Part shown: positions 6,781 through 7,066 of the stretch, piece after piece
Layout of the letters: every line of letters starts with the position of its first letter
Position numbering within the stretch: the stretch's first letter is position 1
Assembly (NCBI GenBank): GCA_003525045.1
Contig: DQGF01000112.1
Location: 1-7,066 of the forward strand
Reading direction: 5' to 3'
DNA length: 7,066 nucleotides
From: Pseudomonas sp.
GTDB taxonomy: Bacteria > Pseudomonadota > Gammaproteobacteria > Pseudomonadales > Pseudomonadaceae
The notes under the pieces: model-generated
Databases searched by the model: none
Seen by the model: the letters and a program-made list of their open reading frames with translations, nothing else
What the model was told of the DNA's origin: nothing
Position numbers and translations under genes: made by a program

Positions 6781-7066
6781 ATGCCGAGTTGCAGCGTCGT
6801 TTTAACAAGGACCTACCCTGCACTTGGCAAGACGTCAGTCAGCAATGATTGCGAGCACGATATTCAACGGGAACGGGGGACGCAGGACGGGGAACAGATT
6901 TATTTTCAAGCGAGCGCAGAAATCAGGCGTGCAATCATGTTTGCTCGCAAATTAAACGTCCGCGGAAGGCGCGTGTTTAAGCGTCCTACTGCTTACCTCC
7001 TGAAAGCTACAAGACCTTGCGTCGTTGCCTACGGTTACGCCAGAATCCGCCGGCTTGTGCGCCTTG
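6781..7066 (+). CDS. Candidate open frame of unknown nature, running off the right edge
   Basis: From the ATG at 6781 the plus strand reads 95 codons without a stop to the window edge (MPSCSVVLTRTYPALGK at the start, ARIRRLVRL at the end). A GGGGGA element lies nine bases before the ATG. I do not recognise the sequence, and it has no domain, signal or membrane segment that I can see. It passes straight through the inverted repeats and the G-rich motif, which argues against a conserved protein. A chance open frame is the more likely explanation; the first in-frame stop upstream is at 6733-6735. Confidence 0.15.
   Translation, partial: MPSCSVVLTRTYPALGKTSVSNDCEHDIQRERGTQDGEQIYFQASAEIRRAIMFARKLNVRGRRVFKRPTAYLLKATRPCVVAYGYARIRRLVRL
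6845..6950. repeat. Nested inverted repeats bounding a ~105-base segment
   Basis: TTGCGAGCA at 6849-6857 is matched by its complement TGCTCGCAA at 6942-6950. The overlapping ATGATTGC at 6845-6852 is matched by GCAATCAT at 6931-6938. A further GCGAGC at 6910-6915 can also pair with GCTCGC at 6943-6948. The left arm is itself part of the palindrome GCAATGATTGC (6842-6852). Such paired ends around a short non-coding segment suggest a miniature or decayed mobile repeat. Confidence 0.4.
6866..6907. repeat. G-rich repeats ending in a GGGGAACAGATTTATTTTC motif
   Basis: Variants of ACGGGGRAC recur at about 6867-6895, ending in GGGGAACAGATTTATTTTC at 6889-6907. From memory, the related form GGGGACAGATTTATTTT is widespread in proteobacterial genomes close to IS200-like/RAYT (Y1 transposase) genes. 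No transposase is visible in this window, so this may be an orphan copy or a remnant. Confidence 0.35.
6952..6980. repeat. Imperfect hairpin TTAAAC...GTTTAA
   Basis: The outer arms TTAAAC (6952-6957) and GTTTAA (6975-6980) and the inner arms CGCG (6961-6964) and CGCG (6970-6973) can form a stem with a 3/1 internal bulge and a GAAGG loop. It lies directly beside the nested inverted repeats and may belong to the same element. No T-run follows on either strand, so it is a poor terminator. Confidence 0.35.

Larger units (their letters stand above)
6505..7066. other. About 560-base region without a recognised gene
   Basis: The part next to the c-di-GMP gene (6505-6610) holds its leader and candidate promoter, plus an imperfect tandem repeat of about 12 bases (TCCGCTCGCAC at 6575-6585, then TCCGGTCGCGCAC at 6586-6598). 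From 6611 to about 6840 I see only a small dyad, GGCAA and TTGCC at 6698-6713. From about 6842 to 6980 there is a dense cluster of inverted repeats, listed separately. A plus-strand frame stays open from 6736 to the right edge. On the minus strand a short frame enters from the edge and stops at 7007-7009; its 19 residues, ending RNRRQRRKVL, could be the tail of a neighbouring gene, but this is too short to judge. Confidence 0.5.

Noticed and set aside
1..7066. tRNA, rRNA, CRISPR array, prophage or complete insertion sequence
   Set aside because: I saw no cloverleaf, regularly spaced repeats, integrase or transposase on either strand; only the repeat cluster near 6842-6980 hints at a mobile remnant.

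Overview
The window looks like a stretch of a Pseudomonas-type (gammaproteobacterial) chromosome. This rests on GC-rich coding sequence, the style of the proteins and clear AGGA/AAGGAG ribosome sites; no marker gene fixes the species. All recognisable coding sequence is on the minus strand, so transcription runs from high to low coordinates.

Layout in transcription order. (i) About 7066-6505 carries no convincing gene. It holds a repeat-rich patch (about 6842-6980) with nested inverted repeats and a GGGGAACAGATTTATTTTC motif that resembles sequences I associate with REP/RAYT-type elements. A possible promoter lies at about 6598-6627. (ii) 6504-4291 encodes a four-domain cyclic-di-GMP protein, GAF-PAS-GGDEF-EAL, with both catalytic domains apparently intact. 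(iii) 4290-4129 is an intergenic region with two dyad-symmetric elements, a plausible boundary between transcription units. (iv) 4128 to the left edge is a compact operon for a molybdenum hydroxylase of the xanthine dehydrogenase/CO dehydrogenase family. Gene order is large (Mo) subunit, medium (FAD) subunit, small (2Fe-2S) subunit, with a 4-base ATGA overlap and then a 2-base gap. The small subunit runs off the left edge.

The three subunits together would form a cytoplasmic hydroxylase: substrate is oxidised at the Mo-cytosine/molybdopterin centre of the large subunit, and electrons pass through the two 2Fe-2S clusters of the small subunit to FAD in the medium subunit. The active-site loop lacks the cysteine of true form I CO dehydrogenase, so CO is an unlikely substrate and the real one is unknown. 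The most unusual point is that the 999-residue large subunit carries a C-terminal CoxG-like SRPBCC domain ending in a Trp-containing amphipathic tail. CoxG is normally a separate membrane-associated partner. The fusion suggests an enzyme with a built-in membrane or quinone connection. The link between the c-di-GMP gene and the hydroxylase operon is only proximity.
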